Counted from the stretch's first letter, positions 7,803-15,233 are shown. The stretch is DNA of 35,061 bases from Synergistaceae bacterium (GCA_012729145.1 JAAYDT010000006.1:1-35061), one strand, 5' to 3'. Numbers and translations are program-made. Notes: generated by a model not told the origin, from the sequence alone.

Positions 7803-8992
7803 GCCAGAAATTCAACAACAGCGAACGAAAGATGACCAACGTTTTCGAGCGTTACCTTACCCTATGGGTAGCTCTCTGTATCATAGGAGGGATAGTCCTT
7901 GGCAAGATAGCCCCCGGTTTTGCCAAAACCCTCGACAGCATGGCCATTACGGTGAATGGAGCCCCGGTTGTATCGATACCCATCGCTATATGCCTCTTTT
8001 TCATGATGTACCCCATCATGGTCAAGATAGACTTCGGAGAGGTGGTCAAAGCGGGGAAGAGCGGCAAACCGGTCTACCTTACCCTGTTCATCAACTGGGC
8101 TGTAAAGCCTTTCACTATGTACGCCATAGCGATGTTCTTCCTGGGTTTTGTCTTCAAAGGTTTCATAGGCCCCGATGCGGTAGACCTCGTGAAGATGCCC
8201 TTCGGGCTGAACCTCCCTGTAGGAGCGGCTCATGGAGCCGGCGTAGTTGTACTGGAGAACGGGATCAAAATGCTTCAGGTCCCTTTGTGGAGAAGCTACC
8301 TGGCCGGGGCGATCCTTCTCGGCATAGCGCCGTGCACCGCCATGGTGCTTGTGTGGAGCTACCTTTCCCGCGGCAACGACGGTCTCACCCTTGTCATGGT
8401 GGCCATTAATTCCCTTACGATGCTTGTTCTCTACGGTGTTCTGGGCGGTTTCCTTCTTGGTGTCGGCAGGCTCCCGGTTCCGTGGCAGGCCTTGCTGCTG
8501 TCCATAGGTGTCTACGTCGCTCTCCCGCTGGCGGCGGGCTATTACTCCAGGAAGTGGATGATCGGCGCCAGAGGTATCCAGTGGTTCAGGGAGCAGTTCC
8601 TGCATTATCTCACCCCTGTGACCATTCTGGCCCTTCTGACGACCCTGGTCCTTCTCTTCAGCTTCAAGGGAGAGGTCATAGTGGCAAATCCGCTGACGAT
8701 CCTCTGGATAGCCGTCCCTTTATTTACCCAGACGATCCTGATATTCGCCATAGGATATGCTCTTGCAAAAAAGCTGGGCCTCTCCTACGACATGGCCGCT
8801 CCTGCGGCCATGATAGGGGCCTCGAACCATTTCGAGGTGGCAATTGCTACTGCCACGATGCTCTTCGGCCTCTCCAGCGGCGCAGCCCTGGCTACCGTGG
8901 TGGGTGTGCTTATAGAGGTACCCTTAATGCTGATGCTCGTGAGGTTCTGCGTAAGAACGCGGCACTGGTTCCCCGCTCCTGAGATAAAATAG
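7799..8992 (+). CDS. acr3: ACR3-type arsenite efflux permease
   Basis: This 397-residue, ten-helix permease belongs to the ACR3 branch of the bile acid/arsenite/riboflavin transporter superfamily and extrudes As(III) across the inner membrane. The hallmark helix with the essential cysteine is [19 protein letters not shown] (Cys179). The segment [15 protein letters not shown] holds the conserved Glu near the C-terminus. A stretch of roughly 40 residues around 122-165 (including [16 protein letters not shown]) appears longer than in standard ACR3 proteins of about 350 residues. Start and upstream arsR stop overlap as ATGA, indicating translational coupling. No arsC reductase gene is near, as expected in a reducing habitat where arsenite dominates. 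Confidence 0.9.
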   Translation: MSQKFNNSERKMTNVFERYLTLWVALCIIGGIVLGKIAPGFAKTLDSMAITVNGAPVVSIPIAICLFFMMYPIMVKIDFGEVVKAGKSGKPVYLTLFINWAVKPFTMYAIAMFFLGFVFKGFIGPDAVDLVKMPFGLNLPVGAAHGAGVVVLENGIKMLQVPLWRSYLAGAILLGIAPCTAMVLVWSYLSRGNDGLTLVMVAINSLTMLVLYGVLGGFLLGVGRLPVPWQALLLSIGVYVALPLAAGYYSRKWMIGARGIQWFREQFLHYLTPVTILALLTTLVLLFSFKGEVIVANPLTILWIAVPLFTQTILIFAIGYALAKKLGLSYDMAAPAAMIGASNHFEVAIATATMLFGLSSGAALATVVGVLIEVPLMLMLVRFCVRTRHWFPAPEIK

Positions 8993-9443
8993 GCAGCCTT
9001 CTCTATGGAAGTACAGCTGCAGGGTAGAAAGAAACGGTTCGAAAGAGGTGAGCATTTTGAAGGAACGGATCCGTATTACATCTAAGTACTGGTTGCATGA
9101 AGTTGCAAGACACGGGAACGAATTCAACATCCATATGGCTGTAAATATAGCCGGGTGATGAACTGTCTACAGGGGCCCGGTGGGCCTCTGGGGCTATCCG
9201 GCAGAAAATACAGGAAAGTTCAGGATATTTTATGTGGAGGGTCATCCAGGGATGAAATGCCACATTGAGGAAGAGGTCTTCCAGTGGATGGAAGATGCGG
9301 GGCCGATGCCTGAGGGGGGCTACCTCTTCATGGTTGAGGGGGTCGGCCGCCTGAGGTTCTGCATTGTTTGAATAATGGAAAGACCAGTGATCGCTCCGAA
9401 AAGTGAAGAAGCCCCGTCCCTCCTGTTGACGGTTTCCCCCTTT
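8993..9443. other. intergenic stretch with weak small ORFs, possible gene remnant
   Basis: This 451-base interval separates acr3 from arsP and holds no recognisable gene. Two short plus-strand frames deserve note. One starts at a TTG at 9057 behind GAGGTGAGC and runs 33 codons to 9158 (beginning MKERIRITSKYW). The other is open from a GTG at 9180 to 9371 (63 codons, ending VEGVGRLRFCIV). They lie in the same region but different frames. They could be a decayed gene or chance ORFs; neither resembles a family I know. Confidence 0.3.
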
Positions 9444-10610
9444 TCAGCCGAAAAAGGTGCCGAAGATCCCGCCCGCAAGGGTTGAAAGCACCACAACGAG
9501 ACAGGTGTAAACCACGGTCTTTCTCGTGCCCAGGATGCTGCGGATGACCAGCATGTTGGGAAGTGACAGGGCAGGCCCTGCAAGCAGAAGGGCCAGCGCA
9601 GGCCCCTTCCCCATCCCTGCGCCGATAAGACCCTGTAGAATGGGCACTTCCGTAAGGGTGGCAAAGTACATGAAGGCTCCCAGAACCGAGGCGAAAAAGT
9701 TTGCCCCCAGGGAGTTGCCGCCCACCAGCGTTTCTATCCAGGTGCCGGGAATAAGGGCCTCGTGCCCCGGACGGCCGAGAAGGAATCCGGCCACCAGGAC
9801 TCCCCCGAAAAGCAGGGGGACCACCTGCAGTGCGTAACCCCAGGTCGATCCCAGCCACTGCGAGCGCTCGTCACTGTCGAACCAGACCCTGGAGGCTGAC
9901 AGGGTAAAGACGAAGGCAAGAGCGGCAATGATCCATTTCATTTTATAGACTGTCTCCCAGATCCCGCCCGGGACCCTTGGGGCCGCCCAGTTGGCAAAGA
10001 CCAGGAAGACCACCATCCCGGCCATGTGAGTCGAAGTCTTCCACAGAGGTCTCACTGGTCCGGTTTCGGGGATCTCGACGAAACCCTGCATCCTTTCCGT
10101 TTCTTCCGACCGGAAAACAACCGCCATGAGAAGGCCGATGACCACGCTGAAGACTACCGCTCCCACGGCCCTGGCCAGGCCAAGTTCAAATCCCAGCACT
10201 CTGGCCGTAAGTATTATCGCAAGGACATTAATTGCCGGTCCCGAGTAAAGGAATGCCGTGGCTGGACCCAGGCCGGCGCCCCTTTTGTAGATCCCTGCGA
10301 AAAGGGGAAGCACTGTGCAGGAGCATACCGCCAGGACAGTCCCCGATATGGCGGCCACGGAGTATGCGACCCACCGTCGGGCCTCGGCCCCAAGATACTT
10401 CATCACTGCCTGTTGCGACACGAAGACGCTTATGGCACCTGCGATGAAGAAAGCTGGCACAAGGCAGAGGATCACGTGCTCCCTTGCGTACTCATGGAGC
10501 ATCGCCAGGGCCTCCACGGCCCCGGAGTGCACCCTGGGGCTTTCAACGGGCAGAAAGTAGAACAGGGCAAAGACAGCTGCGAGGACAAGAAATTTTTTCC
10601 GGTCGCTCAA
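9444..10610 (-). CDS. arsP: ArsP/DUF318-type permease
   Basis: This 388-residue polytopic membrane protein belongs to the DUF318 permease family, which includes ArsP, an exporter of trivalent organoarsenicals, and related metal efflux proteins. The family signature AVCSCTVLPLFAGIYKRGAG with its CSC motif and the following SGPAINVLAIIL are intact in the N-terminal half; the C-terminal half repeats the pattern with TLTEVPILQGLIGAGMGKG and AGPALSLPNMLVIRSILG. The frame is open to 10628, but GAGGTGAG places the start at the TTG at 10610. It follows arsR2 and a small thioredoxin on the same strand, a context typical for this family. A terminator lies just upstream, so its expression may be attenuated. 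Confidence 0.82.
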   Translation of the reverse strand: MSDRKKFLVLAAVFALFYFLPVESPRVHSGAVEALAMLHEYAREHVILCLVPAFFIAGAISVFVSQQAVMKYLGAEARRWVAYSVAAISGTVLAVCSCTVLPLFAGIYKRGAGLGPATAFLYSGPAINVLAIILTARVLGFELGLARAVGAVVFSVVIGLLMAVVFRSEETERMQGFVEIPETGPVRPLWKTSTHMAGMVVFLVFANWAAPRVPGGIWETVYKMKWIIAALAFVFTLSASRVWFDSDERSQWLGSTWGYALQVVPLLFGGVLVAGFLLGRPGHEALIPGTWIETLVGGNSLGANFFASVLGAFMYFATLTEVPILQGLIGAGMGKGPALALLLAGPALSLPNMLVIRSILGTRKTVVYTCLVVVLSTLAGGIFGTFFG

Positions 10611-10661
10611 AAATCTCACCTCTTGCAAGTATATGTGTAGATAATGCCACCTATAACCGCG

Positions 10662-10692
10662 AAAAAATCCCCGCCCGGGAATTCAGGCGGGG
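10662..10692 (-). terminator. intrinsic terminator between thioredoxin-like gene and arsP
   Basis: On the minus strand the arms CCCCGCC (10686-10692) and GGCGGGG (10669-10675) are followed by ATTTTTTC (10662-10667 is A6 on the plus strand). It begins seven bases after the thioredoxin-like stop codon. It would limit readthrough into arsP. Confidence 0.8.
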
Positions 10693-10698
10693 GAAGGG

Positions 10699-10944
10699 TT
10701 ATTTCCCTGCCGCCTGTGCAAGGAGGCGTTTCATCTGCTCTGGCGTCGGGACACCCCCTGCGGCCAGTACCTTTCCATCCACGGCCAGACCAGGGGTAGC
10801 CATGACCCCGAAATCGAGGATCTCGGAGATCCCCGTGACCTTTACCAGCTCATAGTTGAGGCCAAGATCCGCTGCCGCGGCCTCAGCCAGTTCGGCCATC
10901 TTCTTGCACTTGGGGCACCCCGTTCCAAGCACCTGTATCTTCAT
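10699..10944 (-). CDS. small thioredoxin-family protein (thioredoxin_3 type)
   Basis: This 81-residue cytoplasmic protein is a minimal thioredoxin fold. The active site TGCPKCKKM holds Cys10 and Cys13 near the N-terminus, and the cis-proline loop reads GVMATPGLAVDGKV. Such proteins are commonly encoded beside DUF318 permeases and ArsR regulators, as here. The start ATG lies 22 bases after arsR2. It could reduce or carry metal(loid) thiolates for the permease; this is inference from context. Confidence 0.88.
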   Translation of the reverse strand: MKIQVLGTGCPKCKKMAELAEAAAADLGLNYELVKVTGISEILDFGVMATPGLAVDGKVLAAGGVPTPEQMKRLLAQAAGK

Positions 10945-10966
10945 CCACTTTACCCCCTCTCGAACT

Positions 10967-11251
10967 CTACCGGGTCATCCTGCGCAGGCAGCCCAGGAGA
11001 TCGCTCAGGCAAGGCATGGCGAGCCTGTAGTATATCTCCCGCCCCTCGCGGACGGTCTCCAGTATCCCAGCCTCCCTGAGGATGGCGATGTGTTTGCTTA
11101 TGGTGGTCCTGTCCACCGGGAAGAGGTTCGCCAGTTCGCCCACCCTGAGCCTCCGGGAGGCCAATGTCTCCACCAGACCCAGCCTGACGGGGTGGGCCAT
11201 CGCCTTGAGTATGCCTACCCTGGGATCCTTCAAGGGTAACATCCCCCTCAT
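10967..11251 (-). CDS. ArsR-family regulator of the arsP unit
   Basis: This winged-helix protein of about 94 residues opens with ILKAMAHPVRLGLVETLASR and has the recognition helix VDRTTISKHIAILREAGILE and the wing TVREGREIYYRL. It lacks the ELCVCD-type alpha-3 CxC sensor. Instead, two cysteines occur near the C-terminus (PCLSDLLGCLRR), so the metalloid site is probably C-terminal. Starts at 11251 (ATG behind GGGAGG), 11242 (ATG) and a TTG at 11233 are all possible; a longer frame reaches 11281 but crosses the operator. The unit it heads includes the thioredoxin and arsP. Autorepression through the palindrome at 11261-11285 is inferred. Confidence 0.87.
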   Translation of the reverse strand: MRGMLPLKDPRVGILKAMAHPVRLGLVETLASRRLRVGELANLFPVDRTTISKHIAILREAGILETVREGREIYYRLAMPCLSDLLGCLRRMTR

Positions 11252-11260
11252 GCGCCTCCC

Positions 11261-11285
11261 TTGAGTGTGATGGAATAACACTCAA
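11261..11285 (-). promoter_or_regulatory. perfect inverted repeat, ArsR operator candidate
   Basis: TTGAGTGT (11261-11268) and ACACTCAA (11278-11285) are perfect inverted 8-base arms around a 9-base spacer. The site lies between the -10 element and the arsR2 start, covering roughly +4 to +28 of the transcript, an ideal position for repression. Confidence 0.75.
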
Positions 11286-11295
11286 AACCGTGGCA

Positions 11296-11323
11296 ATTCT
11301 ACCACATTTATGTCTTTCGTCAA
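11296..11323 (-). promoter_or_regulatory. sigma-70 promoter of the arsR2-thioredoxin-arsP unit
   Basis: On the minus strand TTGACG (11318-11323), a 16-base spacer and TAGAAT (11296-11301) match the consensus at five of six bases each. The -35 overlaps the last codons of the umuD gene. Confidence 0.7.
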
Positions 11324-11628
11324 CCCCGGCGCAGGACCCTTACAACCCCCCTTACCACACCCCAGACCGGGATCCGGGTTGAGGCGACTTCCCTCAGTGC
11401 AAGTTCACCGTCCCTGGCAATGACGGCCAGGTCGCCTTCCCGTGCCACGCAGGAGCGGTCCACGACAAGGATATCGCCTTCCTCTATTGACCAGCCGGGG
11501 ATCTCCCCAGCCGAGCGCATAAGAAATGTGGATGCGCGGTTGCGGACCAGCAGGGAGTTGATGTCCAGGGGATCCTCCCTGAAAGGGTCGGCGGGGGAGG
11601 GGAAACCCGTGGTGGACCTGGAGTTCAT
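11320..11628 (-). CDS. umuD: UmuD-like protein, short form lacking the Ser-Lys dyad
   Basis: The protein (102 residues) matches UmuD from TTGFPSPADPF at residue 6 onward, then EGDILVVDRS, EGDLAVIARDGELALREV and WGVVRGVVRVLR. E. coli UmuD is 139 residues and is cleaved before Gly25 of CGFPSPA to give active UmuD'. Here only seven residues precede GFPSPA, so the gene encodes a form already resembling UmuD'. The catalytic Ser60 of GDSM aligns with Ile43 (SAGEIPGWS) and Lys97 with Arg79 (ALREV), so self-cleavage should be impossible. The ATG overlaps the umuC stop (ATGA), fixing the start. It probably serves as the accessory subunit of polymerase V without SOS-dependent processing. Confidence 0.85.
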   Translation of the reverse strand: MNSRSTTGFPSPADPFREDPLDINSLLVRNRASTFLMRSAGEIPGWSIEEGDILVVDRSCVAREGDLAVIARDGELALREVASTRIPVWGVVRGVVRVLRRG

Positions 11629-12917
11629 GGCAATTGCGCCCCCTCCGGGGGCAGCACGGAGGGGAGGTCCTCCCAGCAGGTGGTGTAGCGGGGCGAGACG
11701 TGCCCCCTGCGCATCACCCAGGACCTTCTGTCCCTGATGCCCATCGAGGCGGTGTAGACCGTCCCCCTGCCGAACTCCATGTTAAGATGGTCCACTGCTT
11801 TCATTAGCGATCCTTCCCAGGGTTTTTTAATCTCCCTGAAGAGGTGTCCCTGCAGGTGAGCCCCGTCGGCCAGGTCTGTAAGCGCCACTCCGGCCTTTTT
11901 ATAGGGGTAGCCTTCCACGAAGATCCTCTCCAGGCACTTGAGTGCCTGACCGACGATGTCGGTCGTACAGGAGGTGGGAACGTCAAATCTTGCCGTGGCC
12001 GCGTTGGCGTAACGCGGGGCGCTGCCGAAGGGGCTGGTCATAAGAAAAAGGTGTATCTTTCCGGCGGCCGAACCCTCCCCCCTGAGGGTCTCCGCCGCTG
12101 AAAAGGCAAAGTACGAGATGGCCTCCCTCAGGGAGAGAAGTTCCGTCACCGGATCGCCGAAGCTTCTGGATACTCTTATGGTCTTGCGAGGCCCGGGTGC
12201 TTCCGTGAAGGGGAAACAGACCAGGCCGTTGAGCTCCCTGGAGGTTCTTGCCTCGCAGATGGTGAAGCGTCTCCTGATCCACTCCCCGTCAGCGTGCTTG
12301 AGGGCCCTGGCAGTCCTGACCCCCAGGCGGCGCAGCTTTGGGGCGTTGCGGAAACCAACGCCCCAGACATCACCTATATCTATCCCCTCCAGGTACCGGT
12401 CGGCCTCCTCGCCGTGGGGCATGGTGAAGATCCCCTCCCTGGATGGATCTTTCTTGGCGATCCTGTTGGCCGCCTTGGCAAGGGTCTTCGTCTCCCCGAG
12501 GCCTATGGAAACGGGTATGCCCGTCCAATGCAGGACCCTCTCGCGGACCCGGCGGCAGAATTCCGACGGGTCCGCAGCGGCCTCCGGCAGGGTGTCCATG
12601 TAGAGGAAGGCCTCGTCGATGGAATAGACCTCCACGTCGGGTACCAGGCTGCGGAGGGAATCGGTGACCCTTCTGGACAGATCCTCGTAGAGGGGGTAGT
12701 TGGAGGAGAAGACCTCCACGCCGAAATGCCTGAACCTGCCCTCCTCCCTGAAATAGGGAGCACCCATGGGAACACCCAGGGCCTTGACCTCCGAGGACCG
12801 GGCTATGACGCATCCGTCGTTGTTGGAGAGGACCGCCACGGGGCGGCGTTCAAGATCGGGCCTGAAGAGCCTCTCGCAGGAGGCGTAGAAGTTGTTGCAG
12901 TCGCACAGGGCGAACAT
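11625..12917 (-). CDS. umuC: UmuC-type Y-family DNA polymerase
   Basis: This 430-residue protein is a translesion DNA polymerase of the UmuC branch. The catalytic palm motifs are FALCDCNNFYASCERLF (first acidic residue) and VYSIDEAFLYMD (SIDE motif). The segments SNNDGCVIARSSEVKALGVP and IGLGETKTLAKAANRIAKK are typical of UmuC rather than DinB. The C-terminal region (HVSPRYTTCWEDLPSVLP) resembles the UmuC tail. The start ATG lies nine bases after GGGAG. It precedes umuD and overlaps it by four bases, an order opposite to enteric umuDC. I see no LexA box of the known types upstream. Confidence 0.93.
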   Translation of the reverse strand: MFALCDCNNFYASCERLFRPDLERRPVAVLSNNDGCVIARSSEVKALGVPMGAPYFREEGRFRHFGVEVFSSNYPLYEDLSRRVTDSLRSLVPDVEVYSIDEAFLYMDTLPEAAADPSEFCRRVRERVLHWTGIPVSIGLGETKTLAKAANRIAKKDPSREGIFTMPHGEEADRYLEGIDIGDVWGVGFRNAPKLRRLGVRTARALKHADGEWIRRRFTICEARTSRELNGLVCFPFTEAPGPRKTIRVSRSFGDPVTELLSLREAISYFAFSAAETLRGEGSAAGKIHLFLMTSPFGSAPRYANAATARFDVPTSCTTDIVGQALKCLERIFVEGYPYKKAGVALTDLADGAHLQGHLFREIKKPWEGSLMKAVDHLNMEFGRGTVYTASMGIRDRRSWVMRRGHVSPRYTTCWEDLPSVLPPEGAQLP

Positions 12918-12960
12918 GATCCCACACTCCCGGAAGGAATGCTCCCTAAAGATTACTGTA

Positions 12961-12989
12961 AGGATACATTACCCGGGAAATAATTACAA
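12961..12989 (-). promoter_or_regulatory. candidate promoter of umuC-umuD
   Basis: On the minus strand TTGTAA (12984-12989), a 17-base spacer and TATCCT (12961-12966) lie about 43 bases upstream of umuC. Each hexamer matches four of six consensus bases. Confidence 0.35.
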
Positions 12990-13001
12990 GTATCTATCTG
13001 G

Positions 13002-13520
13002 TTATTCCTGGTTCTGTCCTCCCTGATAGTGAAGGTTGGCCGACTCCGTCATGGAGATCAGTTCGGGGCCGCTTCCCTTCTGGGGATCTTCGGCCAGGGC
13101 CAGGAAGTAGACCGGTTCACCGGTATCGCCGGACCTCCCCAGGAAGATCGCCATACGGTCGTCGCTGTGGACTTCGGGTATGCCCGGAAAGGCACTCCTC
13201 ACGATGGAGGAAAGGGTCTCCAGGTCAACAGAGCCCGTCCTGAAGGCCAGGTGTACAGCCTGTACCCTCTCCTCCCCGAGATAGTCCAGGGTGACCCTTG
13301 AGAGTCCCTCGTTCCCTGAGATGTCGTACCATTCTGTGGTTCCCTCGGAACCATCGGGCGCCCCTATGGCGTTCAATACATCCTGCCTGGTCATGAGGAG
13401 CCCTACATCCCCGGAGTTCCACTCCTGGAGGGTGACCGCTCCGAAGGCGGCCGTATGGAGAAAGACAAGAACGGCAACTATGGTCCAGCATCTTTTGATC
13501 GTATTGTTCATGTTGTTCAT
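13002..13520 (-). CDS. secreted protein of unknown function
   Basis: I do not recognise this 172-residue protein. It begins MNNMNNTIKRCWTIVAVLVF, a signal peptide with a likely cleavage after HTAAFG, so the mature protein is exported. The mature part contains LLMTRQDVLNAIGAPDG, which resembles the start of small outer-membrane-assembly-like (SmpA/OmlA-type) folds, but the similarity is weak. The frame is open upstream to 13667, but the ATG at 13520 has AGGAAAGGA before it and directly starts the signal peptide. It appears monocistronic, divergent from the zinc-ribbon/TspO pair and convergent with nothing. Confidence 0.75.
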   Translation of the reverse strand: MNNMNNTIKRCWTIVAVLVFLHTAAFGAVTLQEWNSGDVGLLMTRQDVLNAIGAPDGSEGTTEWYDISGNEGLSRVTLDYLGEERVQAVHLAFRTGSVDLETLSSIVRSAFPGIPEVHSDDRMAIFLGRSGDTGEPVYFLALAEDPQKGSGPELISMTESANLHYQGGQNQE

Positions 13521-13647
13521 TTCCTTTCCTCTGGCAATAGGGTTACAATAAATTCCAGGTGTTGCCGACCCTGTTGTTTTTCTGATCAAGACTAACACGC
13601 CATGGCAGATCCCGAAAGCGTAAAAATGCCGGGAGGTTCTTCCATAG

Positions 13648-13851
13648 ATGGTCCGGTCCCAGATCACCTGCCCCTACTGTGGTTCATCCGAAACGGTCCC
13701 GGTAGTATACGGCTATGCGCCCTTCGACCTCCTCCTCCGCGCCAGGCGCGGGGAGCTGGTCCTGGGAGGGGTCTGCGTGGAGCCGGGGCAGCCTCAGTGG
13801 AAGTGCCTGGCCTGCGACAGACTGATCCCTTTGGAGGAGGTGCCGAATTGA
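13648..13851 (+). CDS. zinc-ribbon microprotein
   Basis: This 67-residue protein has two CxxC knuckles, ITCPYCGSSE at the N-terminus and WKCLACDRLI near the C-terminus, which would bind one zinc ion. The central part (FDLLLRARRGELVLGG) has no motif I know. GGGAGG lies at the right distance before the ATG. Its TGA overlaps the TTG start of the tspO gene, so the two are translationally coupled. It is a hypothetical protein; a zinc-ribbon role in nucleic acid or protein binding is only a fold-level inference. Confidence 0.72.
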   Translation: MVRSQITCPYCGSSETVPVVYGYAPFDLLLRARRGELVLGGVCVEPGQPQWKCLACDRLIPLEEVPN

Positions 13852-14321
13852 AGAAGTATGCCCCTTTGGCCCTTTTCGTGCTTCTGTGCCTCGGTGCCGG
13901 GGCCCTGGGTTCGATAGCCACGGCGTCTTCCGTTTCGACATGGTATCCCGGGTTGCTCAAACCTTCCTGGAAGCCGCCGTCATGGCTCTTCGGTCCAGTC
14001 TGGACGCTCCTCTACGTGCTTATGGGTTCATCCGCCTGGAGGGTCTGGCTCACGGCAGGAGGGTTCAGTGACGCCCGGGAGGAGATGATCCTCTTTTTTG
14101 TTCAGCTGACCCTCAACGTGGCCTGGTCCTGGATCTTCTTCGGTCTCAGGATGCCCGGGGCTGCCCTGCTGGAGCTGGTCCTTCTCTGGGTTGCCATAGC
14201 TGTCACTATCAGGGCCTTTGCCCGAATGGACCGGATCGCTGCCTGGTTGATGGTCCCCTATATAGCGTGGGTCACCTACGCAGGGGCTCTGAACGCTTCA
14301 ATATGGTTTTTGAACAGGTAG
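13848..14321 (+). CDS. tspO: TspO/MBR family membrane protein
   Basis: The 157-residue protein has five predicted membrane helices and belongs to the TspO (tryptophan-rich sensory protein, peripheral benzodiazepine receptor) family, which binds porphyrins and related ligands. Typical motifs are WYPGLLKPSWKPPSWLFGPVW between helices 1 and 2, QLTLNVAWSWIFFGLR in helix 3, and VPYIAWVTYAGALNASIW in helix 5. The start is TTG at 13848, preceded by GGAGGAGGTG and overlapping the stop of the microprotein gene. The mbh operon begins 158 bases downstream on the same strand. A functional link to tetrapyrrole or stress signalling is possible, not shown. Confidence 0.92.
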   Translation: MKKYAPLALFVLLCLGAGALGSIATASSVSTWYPGLLKPSWKPPSWLFGPVWTLLYVLMGSSAWRVWLTAGGFSDAREEMILFFVQLTLNVAWSWIFFGLRMPGAALLELVLLWVAIAVTIRAFARMDRIAAWLMVPYIAWVTYAGALNASIWFLNR

Positions 14322-14342
14322 TCCATACCGGAATTTATTATG

Positions 14343-14348
14343 TATAAT
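14343..14348 (+). promoter_or_regulatory. candidate -10 element upstream of the mbh operon
   Basis: A perfect TATAAT lies 22 bases after the tspO stop codon in the 158-base gap before mbhA. No good -35 hexamer stands at the usual distance, so an activator may be needed or the operon may be cotranscribed with tspO. Confidence 0.35.
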
Positions 14349-14479
14349 GCATAATTGGATTTCTTCAGCCCCCCTCCTGCAGGTGCCAGGAGAGGGCGCC
14401 AAATGGGTATCAAGGTCCGAACGGACTTTTTTTGTTCTGTTCCAGTGGTTCTGTACACAGGAAATAGGAGGTGAGGCGT

Positions 14480-14974
14480 GTGGTTATTTTTGTCCTCTCC
14501 GTTGCCACGTACCTCCTGCTGGCGTGGAGTGGAGGAGGAATCGACCCCATCGAGGTGGGGATCGCAGTTGCCCTGGGGGGCGTTATGGCCGGACTGGCCC
14601 GGGCCTGGAACCCGGGGAGGTCGTGGACCCTTGCGGGACTGAACCCGCTGCGCTGGATCGCTTTTGTGATCTATCTTGCGTTGCCCTTCCTGTGGGGCAT
14701 GATCAAGGCCAACTTCGACGTTGCTTTCAGGGTGGTCACCGGGAAGATACGGCCCGGGATCGTCAGGATCGACTCCGGACTTAAGGGAAGCCTCGCCCAG
14801 GCGATCCTTGCCAACTCCATCACCCTGACGCCGGGCACGCTGACGGTGGACGTGGACGACTCCGGAGAGACGGGGGTTTTCTACGTGCACTGGATCAACG
14901 TGACCGACGAGGACCCGTCAGAGAAGAAAGTCTACGGTTCCTTCGGGAAGTGGGCAAGGAGGGTCGCCGAATGA
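14480..14974 (+). CDS. mbhA: membrane-bound hydrogenase subunit A (MrpE-like)
   Basis: This 164-residue membrane protein matches the MrpE/MnhE family, the first subunit of Mrp-type Na+/H+ antiporters and of Mbh hydrogenases. Two hydrophobic helices span the N-terminal 60 residues; the soluble part contains SLAQAILANSITLTPGTLTV and FYVHWINV, both family hallmarks. AGGAGGTGA at 14466-14474 directs initiation to the GTG at 14480, rather than the in-frame GTG at 14471 inside the ribosome-binding site. It opens a fourteen-gene operon and overlaps the next gene by four bases. Confidence 0.9.
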   Translation: MVIFVLSVATYLLLAWSGGGIDPIEVGIAVALGGVMAGLARAWNPGRSWTLAGLNPLRWIAFVIYLALPFLWGMIKANFDVAFRVVTGKIRPGIVRIDSGLKGSLAQAILANSITLTPGTLTVDVDDSGETGVFYVHWINVTDEDPSEKKVYGSFGKWARRVAE

Positions 14975-15231
14975 TGATCACCTATTTCGCATGGGCGGCC
15001 ATGATCACCGGGATCTGTGCCCTGGCCATGGTGGGAAGGCTTGTCGCGGGCCCAACCATCCCTGACAGGATCGTAGCCCTCGACTCCATAAACACCATGG
15101 TGGTGGCTCTTATGATCCTTCTTTCGCTGGTGTACGACTCGGTGGTCATGGTCGATGTGGCCATCGTCTACGCAGCTCTCTCCTTCGTGGGCACCATGTT
15201 CATCGCCCGCTACATAGAGGGGGGTGTGTAG
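14971..15231 (+). CDS. mbhB: membrane-bound hydrogenase subunit B (MrpF-like)
   Basis: The 86-residue protein has three membrane helices and matches the MrpF/MnhF family, including GPTIPDRIVALDSIN after helix 1 and MVDVAIVYAALSFVGTMFIARY in the last helix. The ATG at 14971 overlaps the mbhA stop (ATGA) and has AGGAGGG upstream. It belongs to the cation-translocating membrane module of the Mbh complex. Confidence 0.92.
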   Translation: MMITYFAWAAMITGICALAMVGRLVAGPTIPDRIVALDSINTMVVALMILLSLVYDSVVMVDVAIVYAALSFVGTMFIARYIEGGV

Positions 15232-15233
15232 TC

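Noticed and set aside
12918-13001. LexA box upstream of umuC
   Set aside because: Neither CTG-N10-CAG nor GAAC-N4-GTTC type sites occur in a suitable position.
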